Below are positions 26,554 through 36,008 of a stretch of DNA of 64,000 nt, piece by piece. The stretch lies in contig NZ_CP143867.1 in NCBI RefSeq assembly GCF_036416795.1, forward strand, positions 2,596,001 through 2,660,000, in the 5' to 3' direction. Within the stretch, counting starts at the first letter, position 1. The number at the start of each line of letters is the position of its first letter. The position numbers and the translations under genes were made by a program. Source of the DNA: Bacteroides sp. MSB163. Lineage in GTDB: Bacteria > Bacteroidota > Bacteroidia > Bacteroidales > Bacteroidaceae. Below the pieces are notes generated by a model. That model was not told the origin of the DNA and ran no database searches. It saw only the letters and a program-made list of their open reading frames with translations.

Positions 26554-26585
26554 AAAAAAGAGTACCCGAATCATTACGGGTACTC
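26554..26585 (-). terminator. Intrinsic terminator just upstream of btuG
   Basis: Minus strand: GAGTACCCG, 8-nt loop, CGGGTACTC, then six T. It separates the upstream lipoprotein genes from btuG-B-F-C-D. It probably sets a lower level for the transporter genes or acts as an attenuator. Confidence 0.8.
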
Positions 26586-26602
26586 TGGTTAAGGTATAAG
26601 GT

Positions 26603-28693
26603 TTAATCCTGCTGCGTATATTGTTTGTCCTTCATATTTTGGAAGGTTGGGTTATACCCACATTTCGTCACGCTCCAACTTTCCCCCGTAATCATTCCGT
26701 TTTCTATAAACTTGCCGAAGAAAGTGTAGTCGGTAAATTTCGTCAAACCGTCAAAAACAACCCCATGCAAGGTCTCCAACTTCTCCATGGAAAGTGTTTC
26801 CTGAGAAAGAGAAGTCGCACTTTTTATCTGTAGCGTACCATCTATAGTCTGTAATTTATCACAAGTAATGCCTGTTGCTTTATTAACGAACAACCCTTCA
26901 CCTCCTACGTGAAGCAATTCCGGAATATCCAGCGATTTACTTTGTAAAGATATTGCTAACGAACCCTCTCCCTCTTTATAATATACAGGAGAAGCTGAAC
27001 AACAAACTTTGGATAGTAAGGGCAAGTTACAACTGGTAAAATTTCCAGATAAATAGAACTGTCCTCCCACTTCTTTCAAGACTGGCATTGTGATTGAAGC
27101 AAACATGGGTATTTGGATATATCCATATCCATCTATGATTTCCAAGTCGGGAAATTTGGCATTGCTTCGCATTTGGCCTGTCACATTTAGATTTCCATAT
27201 ACATGTTGAATTGTCGATATGGTATAATCGATATTGTTGGTGGTTGGCTTACAAGTGAAGTCTTTGATATTCTTGAACGTGATTTCAGGGAACTTATTAT
27301 TCGTGAGACTGGTGATGACAAAATTTACATTTGACAAATCTTCGGCTGTTTCAATTTTGGAGAGCTGCACCTTGTTTATAATTTCAATCTGGGGCGCTGT
27401 TTCTCCGAAGGTTTCAAATCGGGCGTTCGGCAACAGCAGTGTTCCGCTCACATCTTCAAGATAATCCAGCGTGATGCTTCCAAGTGTGGTGATCTTGCTC
27501 CAGTCGGGAAGTTGTTTGAGTGCCGTGAAATTCTTTATCTTTATCTGTCCCTTTATCGTTGTCAGTTTGTCCATTCCACCGAAAGCCTGAAGCACGTCAT
27601 TTCGTTGGGGAACAAAACTACCGGTAGGAGGAGCTTCCATATTGGCTTCCATAATAATACTTCCGTTTACTGTTTCGATTTCCGGAAGGTTGATGGTTTC
27701 CAACATCACGGGGACGGTATGGAAATCAAGGCCACCGGTCTCTTTCAGCTTAAGGAAGCTCATGGAAGTCAGCTTGGCAAGATTGTTTACGGACAAGACC
27801 CCTCCGACACTTGTCAGTTCCGGTATTTCCAAAGACGCAATCGAACCGGCTGCTGTGTTCTCTTCATTGAGTCCTTGAAGATTCAGATCCTGACCTACAG
27901 TAGTCAGAACCGGAAACTCAAAACTCTGTAACGACGACGCATTGAACATCACGCTTCCTTCAATAGTTGCCAGTTTCTCGAATAGGACATACGTCACTTG
28001 GTCGTTATATACCGATATGTCTCCGGAGAGCGTTTCCAATGCTTTCATGGAAATCATGTGAAGTTCCGTAGCTTTCGAGGCGACATCGGTCGAACCTACC
28101 TGTAAACCTCCGGCAGAAACGATATTATCCAACCCTGTCAAGTCTGCACCGTTGTAACTGTTACGAATGACAATGTTGCCAGTAACCTCTTTCAAAGATG
28201 CCAATGCAGATATGTCAGTGATTTTTTCTGCCTCTTCCGCATCAGAGCCGATAATCAGGTTCCCTTTGACAACGGTTGTTTTGGTTGCGGCAAAAGAAGC
28301 TACCTCCTCGGTGGTCTTCAACTCCACATCTCCGTCAGATTCTATCTCGCTTTTCACGACCTTATAGGTATATTCGCGGGCATCTCCGTTATAGGATGTC
28401 ACCCGGAAGGTTCGTTCGTTATCCCAGTCCGTTACCGTTTCAGGATCAGGTATGATTGTTGCAGAAGTTGTGTACTTGAATTCCACTTCGGCGTTGTTCA
28501 GCGATACCGTATAGGGAACGGTTATTGTTACTGTATTGTCCGTAATGTCGGCCGTGTACGATTTCCCGTCCACGGTCATCACGACCGATGTGATGAAATT
28601 TTCATCTGCATCTTCAGGTATAATTTCATCGTTTTTGTCACACGCTCCCAAAAAGAACAAGGATAGGAGCATGGGAAGAAAATAAATTTTCAT
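26603..28693 (-). CDS. Solenoid-repeat surface lipoprotein of the cobalamin operon
   Basis: 696 residues. Lipobox LGAC at about residue 18, an Ig-like DUF5018-type domain (about 30-115, ending AREYTYKVVKSE), then a long right-handed repeat region resembling receptor-L/leucine-rich solenoids (LASLKEVTGNIVIRNS, TGLDNIVSAGGLQVGS, LDYLEDVSGTLLLPNA and others). Surface exposure is likely. The role is unknown; riboswitch control and position beside btuG suggest a part in corrinoid capture or an accessory to the BtuBG complex. I cannot assign it to BtuH with confidence. Confidence 0.7.
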   Translation of the reverse strand: MKIYFLPMLLSLFFLGACDKNDEIIPEDADENFITSVVMTVDGKSYTADITDNTVTITVPYTVSLNNAEVEFKYTTSATIIPDPETVTDWDNERTFRVTSYNGDAREYTYKVVKSEIESDGDVELKTTEEVASFAATKTTVVKGNLIIGSDAEEAEKITDISALASLKEVTGNIVIRNSYNGADLTGLDNIVSAGGLQVGSTDVASKATELHMISMKALETLSGDISVYNDQVTYVLFEKLATIEGSVMFNASSLQSFEFPVLTTVGQDLNLQGLNEENTAAGSIASLEIPELTSVGGVLSVNNLAKLTSMSFLKLKETGGLDFHTVPVMLETINLPEIETVNGSIIMEANMEAPPTGSFVPQRNDVLQAFGGMDKLTTIKGQIKIKNFTALKQLPDWSKITTLGSITLDYLEDVSGTLLLPNARFETFGETAPQIEIINKVQLSKIETAEDLSNVNFVITSLTNNKFPEITFKNIKDFTCKPTTNNIDYTISTIQHVYGNLNVTGQMRSNAKFPDLEIIDGYGYIQIPMFASITMPVLKEVGGQFYLSGNFTSCNLPLLSKVCCSASPVYYKEGEGSLAISLQSKSLDIPELLHVGGEGLFVNKATGITCDKLQTIDGTLQIKSATSLSQETLSMEKLETLHGVVFDGLTKFTDYTFFGKFIENGMITGESWSVTKCGYNPTFQNMKDKQYTQQD

Positions 28694-28707
28694 ACTTGTA
28701 ATTTTTA

Positions 28708-30489
28708 TTATTTGGTTAGATCCTCAAAAGAAAATACCTCCGTAGAAACTTCGCCCAGCCAGCCGCTTTTGGCCAGAACACCGCATTGTATTTTGATAAA
28801 GTCAATATATTGCAGATTGGCTTCCGTTCCATCGGCATGGATGGCATTGGAAATTTTGAAACCGTTCCTTTGTCCGCTTCCATCCACCGTACTGCCGCCT
28901 TCTATCTGGTCGTTTCCGAAATTATCCACGTACCCCCAGTCATAACTCTGATTATCCCAATAACCGGTTTGAGAATCTTGGGTGTTGCGGGCGGCCAGAC
29001 AAGTGCCTGTCAGGGTATAACTGTTTTCCGAAATCCAAGCCGGATAATAATAGTCTTGTGTATGATAAGCGGACAGATAGTCTACCCAGCCGTTTCTACC
29101 GTCGGAACTGATCCATTGGACATCCATTTTTTTGCCTTCCGGACGGTAATAGGTCACTTCAAAATTCTGTATTGTTTCTTCCTTGCCTGCTTCAGATCCT
29201 TTCAGTTCGTACCACTCGTCATCCGGCAATCCGTTTCCGTTTATATCTTGCATGACCCATACGATACCCGGTTCGGAACTGCCGTCAAAGGCGTTCCCCT
29301 GAACACAGAAATCATATTGGTTACCCGAATTGGGAATACTGTGGTCGAAGCCGACGATGATATAACCCCCGAAAGAACCTAAAGAGACGTGCAGTTTGTC
29401 TTTCAAACGCTGTGTTGCCCATGCGACAGCCGCTTCAGGGGATGTTTCGTTGCCGGTCATACCGCCTATCGTGCTCGTCTCGTTGATAAATTGGCCGGGA
29501 GCTGGGGTATATTCATAGACTTTATTCCAGAGCTTGGAACTTCCCGAAGCCCGGAAGCCGTCTTGTTCCTTTTTGTCCACACAAACGACTTTTACGGTGG
29601 CAGTGACAGCCGTTTTCCCTTTGTCGATATTCCTGCTTATTTTTTCCGTCGGTGTGTCTTCCGACACAGTACAGGAGACGGTGTATTCTCCGGGTGCGGA
29701 CGGCGTGAACTTGAACATGCGTTCCACTTCTCCTTCCATGACCTGACCGTCCACACTCCACTCAAAACGGGGATTGTCGAAATACTCCAACAACGGACGC
29801 AGGAAAACAGGACGGTCGGCAAAAGTGTACCTGTCCGTGGATGTTTGCAGGTAAGACGGGGTCGGGAATTTGACAACGTAGGGCATCGTTTCCACGACCT
29901 CTACGCTTACGTCTTTCGTTGTTGTCCCATCTATATTGGAAGCGTTGATTGTCACCGTATAAACACCGAGTTCTTTTTCATTGAAAGTATAAGTATTCTC
30001 GGTGGAAACGATTTTTCCTTCCCGTACCCATTCGATTTTGAACCCTTCGACATCCGAATGCTGAATATCGGGAGTAAATGTGTAATCGGTATTCCGGACG
30101 ACTTTTAGCCCCTGCGAAGGTAGTGCCAGTGAGATGACCGGAGGGGTGAGTTCTTTCACTTCTACTTTCAGTTCCTCTTCGGCATAGCCTTCCGCATTGT
30201 CTACTCTTAGTTTGACATAAAAATCCCCGCATTCATTCCATGTACGTTGAAGAGACGGACCCGAAGAAACCAGCGTACCGTCTATCGTCCAAGCAAAAAG
30301 AGCATCTTCAACATTCTGGTATGTCGGGGCGATAGTCAATTCGTGATCGACCTTGACCGTGTAAATACCGGTCTCGCTGTCAAGTTCTATTATAGGTTGT
30401 CCTCCTACTTCTTCGGTAATGACTTCATCCTTGTTGCAGGAGGTGAACAGCATACAGGCAGAAATAATAAAATAGTGAAAACGATGCAT
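28708..30489 (-). CDS. PKD-domain surface lipoprotein of the cobalamin operon
   Basis: 593 residues. Lipobox FTSC near residue 17, then three PKD/Ig-like domains (about 35-310; repeating pattern as in FAWTIDGTLVSSGPSLQ, IEWVREGKIVSTENTY, FEWSVDGQVMEGEVER). A C-terminal domain (about 320-593) has GYIIVGFDHSIPNSGN and DINGNGLPDDEWYELKG, the latter resembling a Ca-binding loop. It could be one of the extra surface B12-binding proteins that accompany Bacteroides btu loci, but the family is not certain. Confidence 0.65.
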   Translation of the reverse strand: MHRFHYFIISACMLFTSCNKDEVITEEVGGQPIIELDSETGIYTVKVDHELTIAPTYQNVEDALFAWTIDGTLVSSGPSLQRTWNECGDFYVKLRVDNAEGYAEEELKVEVKELTPPVISLALPSQGLKVVRNTDYTFTPDIQHSDVEGFKIEWVREGKIVSTENTYTFNEKELGVYTVTINASNIDGTTTKDVSVEVVETMPYVVKFPTPSYLQTSTDRYTFADRPVFLRPLLEYFDNPRFEWSVDGQVMEGEVERMFKFTPSAPGEYTVSCTVSEDTPTEKISRNIDKGKTAVTATVKVVCVDKKEQDGFRASGSSKLWNKVYEYTPAPGQFINETSTIGGMTGNETSPEAAVAWATQRLKDKLHVSLGSFGGYIIVGFDHSIPNSGNQYDFCVQGNAFDGSSEPGIVWVMQDINGNGLPDDEWYELKGSEAGKEETIQNFEVTYYRPEGKKMDVQWISSDGRNGWVDYLSAYHTQDYYYPAWISENSYTLTGTCLAARNTQDSQTGYWDNQSYDWGYVDNFGNDQIEGGSTVDGSGQRNGFKISNAIHADGTEANLQYIDFIKIQCGVLAKSGWLGEVSTEVFSFEDLTK

Positions 30490-30515
30490 GATGTGTGGAT
30501 TTTAGAAAAATAACA

Positions 30516-30545
30516 GGGATACCCCCGACAGAAGGGATATCCTTG
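30516..30545 (-). terminator. Weak stem-loop between DUF4465 and PKD lipoprotein genes
   Basis: Minus strand GGATATCCC and GGGTATCC arms with a loop of about ten bases, followed by CTGTTATTTTTC. The stem has one bulge and the T tract is interrupted, so it may only attenuate or protect mRNA. Confidence 0.35.
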
Positions 30546-30553
30546 TATTCTTT

Positions 30554-31471
30554 TTATTGTATGGTGATATCATCAATACAGATATAAGCTGGAGTATTCA
30601 AACCGTATGCTCCCGAATCCGAACCCTCGAAGTTGAATTTCACACTTTGCACCCCTTCGGCATTGATTTCCCAATAATCCCATGTCGTGATAGGATCAAC
30701 CTGTTGTTGGCCGTTACGATAATCGGCTAAAAGACGTTTGTAAGTGCGGATCAGACCGCCATTCGCATCATAACATTCCAGATTCACTTGGAAATACCCT
30801 TTCATCTCTTTCAGAGGAGTCGCTACCCCCGTAGAACCGAACTGATTACCATAAGTAATGACACCATAAGTGTATGAGGTGTTGCAGATCCACAGGCCGA
30901 CCAATTTCCGGGGAACATTGAAATAAAATTCTGGTTTAGCCATCCATGCCTGATTGTAAGCATCCACATATCCGTAAACGACACCGAAATTGGAACCGCT
31001 GTGCCCGGCTTCCTTATTCTGTCCTTCCGCTTCCACCGCAGTGTTATAGACAGAACATTGGTTTAGATAAGAATACCACCAGTCTCCGGTATTTCCCGAC
31101 TGATTGGAGCGGATGTTCCAGTTGGAAAGTGCGATGCCGCCGCTGGAATACTCTGTGCTTCCACCTACAGTATTAAACATTGAAAGGAAGAGATATTCTT
31201 CCGGAGTATTGTCGTAAATGGTGGTTACTTGAGGATACCCTTGGTACGAATAAAGATTTTCTCCGGCCGAGGTAGGTCCTGCTAACATGCCGGGATCGAA
31301 ATCATCGAAAGTGATAGTTAAAGTACCGTCCGGATTTGTCACAGCACGGGTTTGCGAAGTTCCGGAATCAACCGGGTCCATCAAAAAGTCATCGTCCGAA
31401 CTACAGCCAGAGAACAAGGCGGTTGCGGTAAATAGACAGGCACCTGCCAGAAAGCGTAATTTTCTTTTCAT
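30554..31471 (-). CDS. DUF4465 lipoprotein, first gene of the cobalamin operon
   Basis: 305 residues. Lipoprotein signal with lipobox FSGC near residue 23, then a DUF4465-type beta-rich domain: LTITFDDFDPGMLAGPTSAG, EYSSGGIALSNWNIRSNQSG, HSGSNFGVVYGYVDAYN and a closing YICIDDITIQ. Such proteins are frequent next to Bacteroides TonB-dependent corrinoid receptors and may bind ligand at the surface. It is the first gene after the riboswitch and terminator, so it is the most directly B12-repressed. Confidence 0.8.
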   Translation of the reverse strand: MKRKLRFLAGACLFTATALFSGCSSDDDFLMDPVDSGTSQTRAVTNPDGTLTITFDDFDPGMLAGPTSAGENLYSYQGYPQVTTIYDNTPEEYLFLSMFNTVGGSTEYSSGGIALSNWNIRSNQSGNTGDWWYSYLNQCSVYNTAVEAEGQNKEAGHSGSNFGVVYGYVDAYNQAWMAKPEFYFNVPRKLVGLWICNTSYTYGVITYGNQFGSTGVATPLKEMKGYFQVNLECYDANGGLIRTYKRLLADYRNGQQQVDPITTWDYWEINAEGVQSVKFNFEGSDSGAYGLNTPAYICIDDITIQ

Positions 31472-31511
31472 AGGTCACTCATTTTAATGTAAAACATATT
31501 ATTAACAAACA

Positions 31512-31551
31512 CAAAAAATTCCCGTTCGTGCGGACTTACACGAACGGGAAT
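31512..31551 (-). terminator. Riboswitch-controlled intrinsic terminator
   Basis: Minus strand: ATTCCCGTTCGTG, 8-nt loop, CACGAACGGGAAT, then a run of six T. It lies between the cobalamin riboswitch and the first gene, so it fits transcriptional attenuation when the ligand is bound. Confidence 0.85.
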
Positions 31552-31639
31552 ATGTCTGTCTTCAAATATTGAATGGCCGATGAGCTATTCCTTATTTGAT
31601 TACGACCCGTATATCCCGCAGGTGTAAATCTCATTCCGG

Positions 31640-31808
31640 TCATGGCAGGTCTTCTGACTCGTCCCGGTCATCGTGCCTTCCCGGTATTACACCAGTGGCA
31701 AAAGTTCGATGTCCGTTTTTGTGGACTCACAGCAGCGGGTACTGTCCCGGATTTTCACCGGGTTCCCTTTTCATTCGGAAGGCGTAAACCTCCCGAAACC
31801 ATTTCCCG
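31640..31808 (-). ncRNA. Adenosylcobalamin riboswitch
   Basis: The B12 box AGTCAGAAGACCTGCC is present on the minus strand at 31659-31644. Upstream of it are other conserved pieces, GGGAACCCGGTGAAAATCC, CCCGCTGCTGTGA and TTTTGCCACTGG, in the right order for the class. It starts within a few bases of the predicted transcription start and controls the ~11.5-kb leftward cobalamin operon. Confidence 0.93.
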
Positions 31809-31812
31809 ACTG

Positions 31813-31844
31813 CAAAATTATCTATATTACATATCAATTCCAAA
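31813..31844 (-). promoter_or_regulatory. Promoter of the cobalamin operon
   Basis: Minus strand TTTG (31844-31841), 20-nt spacer, TAATTTTG (31820-31813): the Bacteroidetes sigma-factor consensus. Transcription would start a few bases before the riboswitch. Confidence 0.75.
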
Positions 31845-32204
31845 TAATTCATAATATTTATAATAAAACACACAAAGCATGACAACCGTACTGTTTTAAT
31901 TAGAGCATTCAAGTTTACGACAAACGAAGACGGTAATTATCATACACAATATCCATAAACCAACAAAACAGCTTGCCATTTTCCATAACAATGCGTTCTG
32001 GAATAGATAACTGTTAGCTGCAATTATGCAAGCAAAAAAAGCAGACAGAATAATGACTATTAATATCATGCACCAGAAATTAATCCTATAAATTTATGGA
32101 AAACAAGTAAGGGAATGGAAGTTCCGTTGCCGCATGGATGCAGGTGAAGGACCTTCTCTTTTAACGTTGGATACGCCAATGCACGCCAACGGAAGACTCT
32201 GATA
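31845..32204. other. Junction between cobalamin operon and element 2, no gene seen
   Basis: About 360 bp of AT-rich DNA. It probably contains the left end of element 2, but I found no convincing attachment repeat or gene here. Confidence 0.35.
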
Positions 32205-33474
32205 TTATCTGTTTGGAAAGGATATAGGATGTGCGTTACTTTGTCGCATATTCAGAATCTTAAAAAGAATTTTAGTATGGAACTGACAATTATTGAAACA
32301 AGCGCGTATTAGGAGTTGAGAAAGCTGGTCAGCACGCTGGTCGTACAGATGGGCGACTTCCAGAAAAAGATTGCCCCGCCTGCGCCGGACAAGTGAATGG
32401 ATGCGCAGGACGTATGTGATGGACTTATGCCCAAACACTTTCTGAAGAGTTTCCAGCAGCATCCCCTTGAGTATGGCCAGAACGGCAAATGCGTGGCGTC
32501 CGATGTGCGGGGTGACCTCGCCCCGGAGTTGCATTTCCTGCCTATGATTCCAAGACTGAGCCGCATGGCATTGTATTCACCTACCGGAAAGACACATTCG
32601 GGGAGTCTTTCTTTTCATCCGTACCCCTATATTTTTCAATCAGTTCGATAGCAATGGGCAATAATTTTACGACATACGCCACTCCCGTTTTTATACGGTT
32701 GCCCATCAGCCATGTACCGCCGTCGGAGTCGGTATGGATATTATCGTATGTTATGGCTTTCAAGTCCACATAGGAAAGACCGGTGAAGCACATGAACAGG
32801 AACATGTCGCGCATGGCACGCTGGCGTTTGTATCTCGGTTCTATATGGATTATCCTTTGCAGTTCCTCTTCGGAAAGGAAAGAACGCCTCTTGTATTCGG
32901 GCATACACTCGAATGATGCGAACGGATGAACCCGTATCCAGCCTTTTTCCTGCGCGATATACATCAGCCACTTCAAGGTATTGACACGCCCGAAGACAGT
33001 GGAGTTTGCCAAAGCGCATGTACCGAGCATCCAGTTGTAGTAATCCTCGATGAATGATTTCTCAAGTTCTTCGATGACAATATCCTCTGCATTCTTCTTG
33101 CTTTTCATGAAAAGCAGGAGACTCTTGTAATCGGCAACCAGACCGCAGTAGGTGCTTTCGGCTTTCTCTATGCCGATTTTCTTTTTATACGGTTCCAGCT
33201 GTTCCCTGAAAAGGTTCATAAGGGTGTGGCATTCCTCTGAGAAGCCGACATAGCGGTTATAGACTTTCTTGGCTGTAACAAAACTGTCGTGGTCGCAGAT
33301 GTACTGGTAGTGCCTGGTGATTTGCGCCTTGATATTGTCAAGCTCCTGATTGAGTGTACGGGCCTCCTCGGACTTGCCTTTGGCCCGGTTGGTTTTGACG
33401 TCCCACAAAGCGAGGGACACTTCTTTCTTACAACTGAAACCGGCTTGGGTTCCATTGATGGTGATACGGCCCAT
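32205..33474 (-). pseudogene. Tyrosine recombinase, degenerate C-terminus
   Basis: Residues 1-297 of the upstream frame (from 33474) follow the family: MGRITINGTQAGFSCKKEVS, core-binding domain, FMCFTGLSYVDLKAITYDNI. The frame is lost after SPNVSFR near 32581. A later frame shows TPHIGRHAFAVLAILKGMLL and VFGHKSITYVLRIHSLV, a corrupted His-Arg box and Tyr region. Frameshifts and eroded catalytic motifs indicate loss of function. The normal N-terminal arm-binding segment also lacks a clear start. It is a remnant of the element's integrase. Confidence 0.8.
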
Positions 33475-33903
33475 AATCGGTGTCTTTCCGTTTTTTACAG
33501 ACTGTTTATTCTCAAAACACTTAGCTATACATGGTCTGCGATAAGCTAAGAGAGATTCCCCTTACACAAAAGCATGGCATCTCCTTGTCGTATCTCGCCT
33601 TTATACTTTTATGTATAGTAGTCTACCGGATCGAATGAACAAGACCTATCCCATACATAAACCAATTTAGACTGCTATGTTATTTTTGAGGAAGAAGATG
33701 GAATGAGACCAGATACCCTCTTTAAGGCTGACTGTAAGTCGATTAAATGTAGAAAAAGATTGCTTTTGTCACAAGTAAAGTGTATATTTGCATTGAAAGA
33801 ATCGTTCTTTGACAGAGGCAAAAGAAAACAGAATATTGTAATTCGCTCGTTTCTAAATCGTTACCTGATATTAATTAAACAGAAATAACTGTTTAATTTT
33901 CAA
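33475..33903. other. Spacer with a rightward promoter-like sequence
   Basis: No gene recognised. TATATTTG at about 33783-33790 on the plus strand is a good Bacteroidetes -7 box, preceded by a TTTTG. A transcript from it would run antisense into the truncated recombinase at 33904-34674. Confidence 0.35.
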
Positions 33904-34674
33904 TTAGATAGAGATTGTATGATGTTTCGCCACGTATGAAGTCAGTCTCACTCCCAATCCCAATCGCTCAGATAACTGATACAAATGTTTATTGTAAAGT
34001 CGCAAGGCACTCTCATACTGCCGCCTCTCTTCAAGAATACTTCCCGGTTGGCGTATAATCCTTAATAAATATGGTGAATCCGAATCATCACATGAATACC
34101 TCTCAATAATTTCCCACATCCACGGTTCAAGCGTAATCGTTAACATCCTCCCCGTCTTGCTACGGCGATAGCAAAGCACATTATCATGAATATCCGTCTT
34201 CCGTAGATAAGCCAAATCTATAAAAGGAATCCCTCGTAGATAATAAGAAAGGATAAACAGATCTCGTGCCATCACTAAACTTGGCTCCTCCAAATCTGCA
34301 CTTGCCACCATACGAAGCTGTTCAATACTCAGCGCTCTCTTCTTCGTCTCTTCATACCCCATAAACACCTCACTAAAGAGTTGCTTAGCATCTTTCAGCA
34401 CTTTCTCCTTTTCTGCTTTCCGACAAATAACCCGCAATGCTCGAAAATAGCACGCCGAAGTATTCCTCGAACATCCCGAAGCCCACAAATAGTGCTCAAA
34501 CCCCAAAAAGAATCCTGCTGTCAATCCTTTAAAAGTAACTAATTCCGTATTAGCAAATTCTTCCAAGCTATGCAGCATACTCCTGCAAGTATGCTCCGCC
34601 GAAAACTTGAACAACTCTCCCAAACTATCCGCATGGACTACAATACCTTCCTTTAATGTCTTCATTTTCATCAT
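33904..34674 (-). pseudogene. Truncated tyrosine recombinase (lacks catalytic C-terminus)
   Basis: 256 residues. The N-terminal DNA-binding part and the start of the catalytic domain are readable (FLGFEHYLWASGCSRNTSAC, KRALSIEQLRMVASADLEEP, LFILSYYLRGIPFIDLAYLR). The frame stops right after SYVAKHHTISI. Relatives continue there with the Arg-His box and the Tyr nucleophile, both missing here, and Lys replaces the box Arg. Inactive on sequence grounds. The C-terminal fragment at 620-1033 begins at the same point of the fold but uses different codons, so it is from another gene. Confidence 0.75.
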
Positions 34675-35143
34675 ACTGTTCTTTTTATTAATGATTATTT
34701 CCTCCCAACTCTACCTTTCAACTTTTGTTTTAGGGTAAAAAAGGAGGAAAACATCAAAAGTAAGAACAGGAGATATAGCTACTTGTCATGAAACATGCAT
34801 AAATGCCTGTATCTAATGTATATAAACAAAAAAAGTAGCCATCTACATCAGATAACTACTTAATTTCTTATACTTCGCCTGGGGCTCGAATACTTTATAT
34901 TATGCTTCTGTAACCGTTTGATTATCAGTCTTTCTAAAATATCAGGTTTGTGAAGTCCTCCGATTTCACCCTGTATTACCTGCTGCATTTTACAGTGGTA
35001 TTCATCCTTCTATCATGTTACAAAGTTACGAAATTTCTATTTGATATGCTAATTTATGAGCCATTAATTGAACGTAGCACTCTTATAATCAGATGAATAT
35101 TATACAGAACACCTTTGGCAATATTTCAGACCGGATAGAGAAT
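34675..35143. other. 469-bp region without a recognised gene
   Basis: AT-rich, between the truncated recombinase and the leftward HTH pair. Nothing convincing on either strand. Confidence 0.35.
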
Positions 35144-35440
35144 CTACTCTTGAAAAGCCTTACGATAATTATCTTCCAATAACTTTTCCACATCTGATTC
35201 TTTATACAAGATCTTTCCCCCTAACTGATAATAAGGAAGCGTTCCATTGTTACGATACTCTTGCAAAGTTCTTCTGCTAATTTTTAATCATTGAGCTAAC
35301 TCCTTATCTGTAATATATCGCTCTCCATTCAATGGAGGACGGCTATTATCTACGATCTTGTTCATTTTCACAAGCATACTGTCCAACGCCTTGAAAAAAG
35401 CAACAATCTGTTTGTTGTCTTTCATTATAATTCCTTCCAT
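35144..35440 (-). CDS. Excisionase-like HTH protein with in-frame TGA at codon 51
   Basis: Reads MEGIIMKDNKQIVAFFKALD..., GERYITDKELAQ, TGA at 35290-35288, then LKISRRTLQEYRNNG and GGKILYKESDVEKLLEDNY to TAG at 35144. With the TGA counted it is 98 residues, one more than the intact homologue at 3693-3986, which has Leu at this position. Relatives vary here (Arg CGA could also give TGA by one change), so a Trp origin is less certain than for other sites. This TGA is followed by T, unlike the other ten. Otherwise the HTH_17 fold is complete. Confidence 0.65.
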
Positions 35441-35443
35441 GGC

Positions 35444-35761
35444 CTATTGATTTATATTTTTTGATTTTAAAATTTTCTCTTTCCGTTGAAGCCCAACAAA
35501 AGTCAATAATGCTTCTACATCTTCCGGCTTATAGAAAATCTTGTGCTGAATTTGTGAATAAGGTAATTTACCATTATCTCTTAGGGTTTGTAATGTTCGG
35601 GGAGAAATATTCAATCTCAAACATACATCTTGGCTATCCATTCATGCACTAAGATTTTTGACATCAACTTTTTGACAAAGCGAATCTACTTGTTTTGTAA
35701 AAGCGTTGAATTGATTCATCATCTTTTCAAACAGCTTGGTTTCAATGTAAATGACTTCCAT
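35444..35761 (-). CDS. HTH protein with in-frame TGA at codon 40
   Basis: Starts MEVIYIETKLFEKMMNQFNA, then after VKNLSA a TGA at 35644-35642 (codon 40), then MDSQDVCLRLNISPRTLQTL and the HTH_17 domain. Total length with the TGA is 105 residues, identical to 4002-4319, and the TGA is at the same codon despite clear divergence. Relatives carry Trp before [Met/Leu]-Asp-x-x-x-Val-Cys. The next gene (35144-35440) follows after 3 nt. The GTCA array lies about 75 bp upstream of the ATG. Probable excisionase or transfer regulator. Confidence 0.75.
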
Positions 35762-35834
35762 AATAACGATATTTTTAAGTTACACCATGATTTTGATGCA
35801 AGATAGGGCGTATTTGTATGATTTAGGTTATAAT

Positions 35835-35858
35835 GTCACTTATTGTCATGAAAAGTCA
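35835..35858. promoter_or_regulatory. GTCA decamer array, three units
   Basis: GTCA begins at 35835, 35845 and 35855, exactly 10 bp apart, in the divergent space between the HTH pair and the RloA-like operon. It could act on either. Confidence 0.55.
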
Positions 35859-35950
35859 GCTCTTTTCATTAGGAATGGAATTAATCAACTGGTGATAATA
35901 CGAAATTACCCCAAAAGATAAAAAAGTGAAATAATAGCAAGAAAAGTGTT

Positions 35951-35977
35951 TTTTGTACAGATAATTTGCTATTTTTG
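35951..35977 (+). promoter_or_regulatory. Promoter-like sequence before the RloA-like gene
   Basis: TATTTTTG (35970-35977) matches the Bacteroidetes -7 box; a TTTTG lies upstream at 35951-35955, but the spacing of 14 is shorter than usual. The ATG follows 31 nt later. Confidence 0.45.
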
Positions 35978-36008
35978 TAGGAAAGTTACGAAATAGAAGG
36001 GTAAATGT

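Noticed and set aside
620..34674. One recombinase split into halves by a 33-kb insertion (C-part 620-1033, N-part 33904-34674)
   Set aside because: The halves meet at the same fold position, but the shared Tyr-Val-Ala-x-His codons differ and there is no target duplication, so they come from different genes.
35144..35290. TGA at codon 51 of the second HTH gene as a secure Trp site
   Set aside because: The homologue at 3693-3986 has Leu there and relatives vary, so Arg (CGA) is an equally simple ancestor; it is counted but flagged as the weakest of the eleven.
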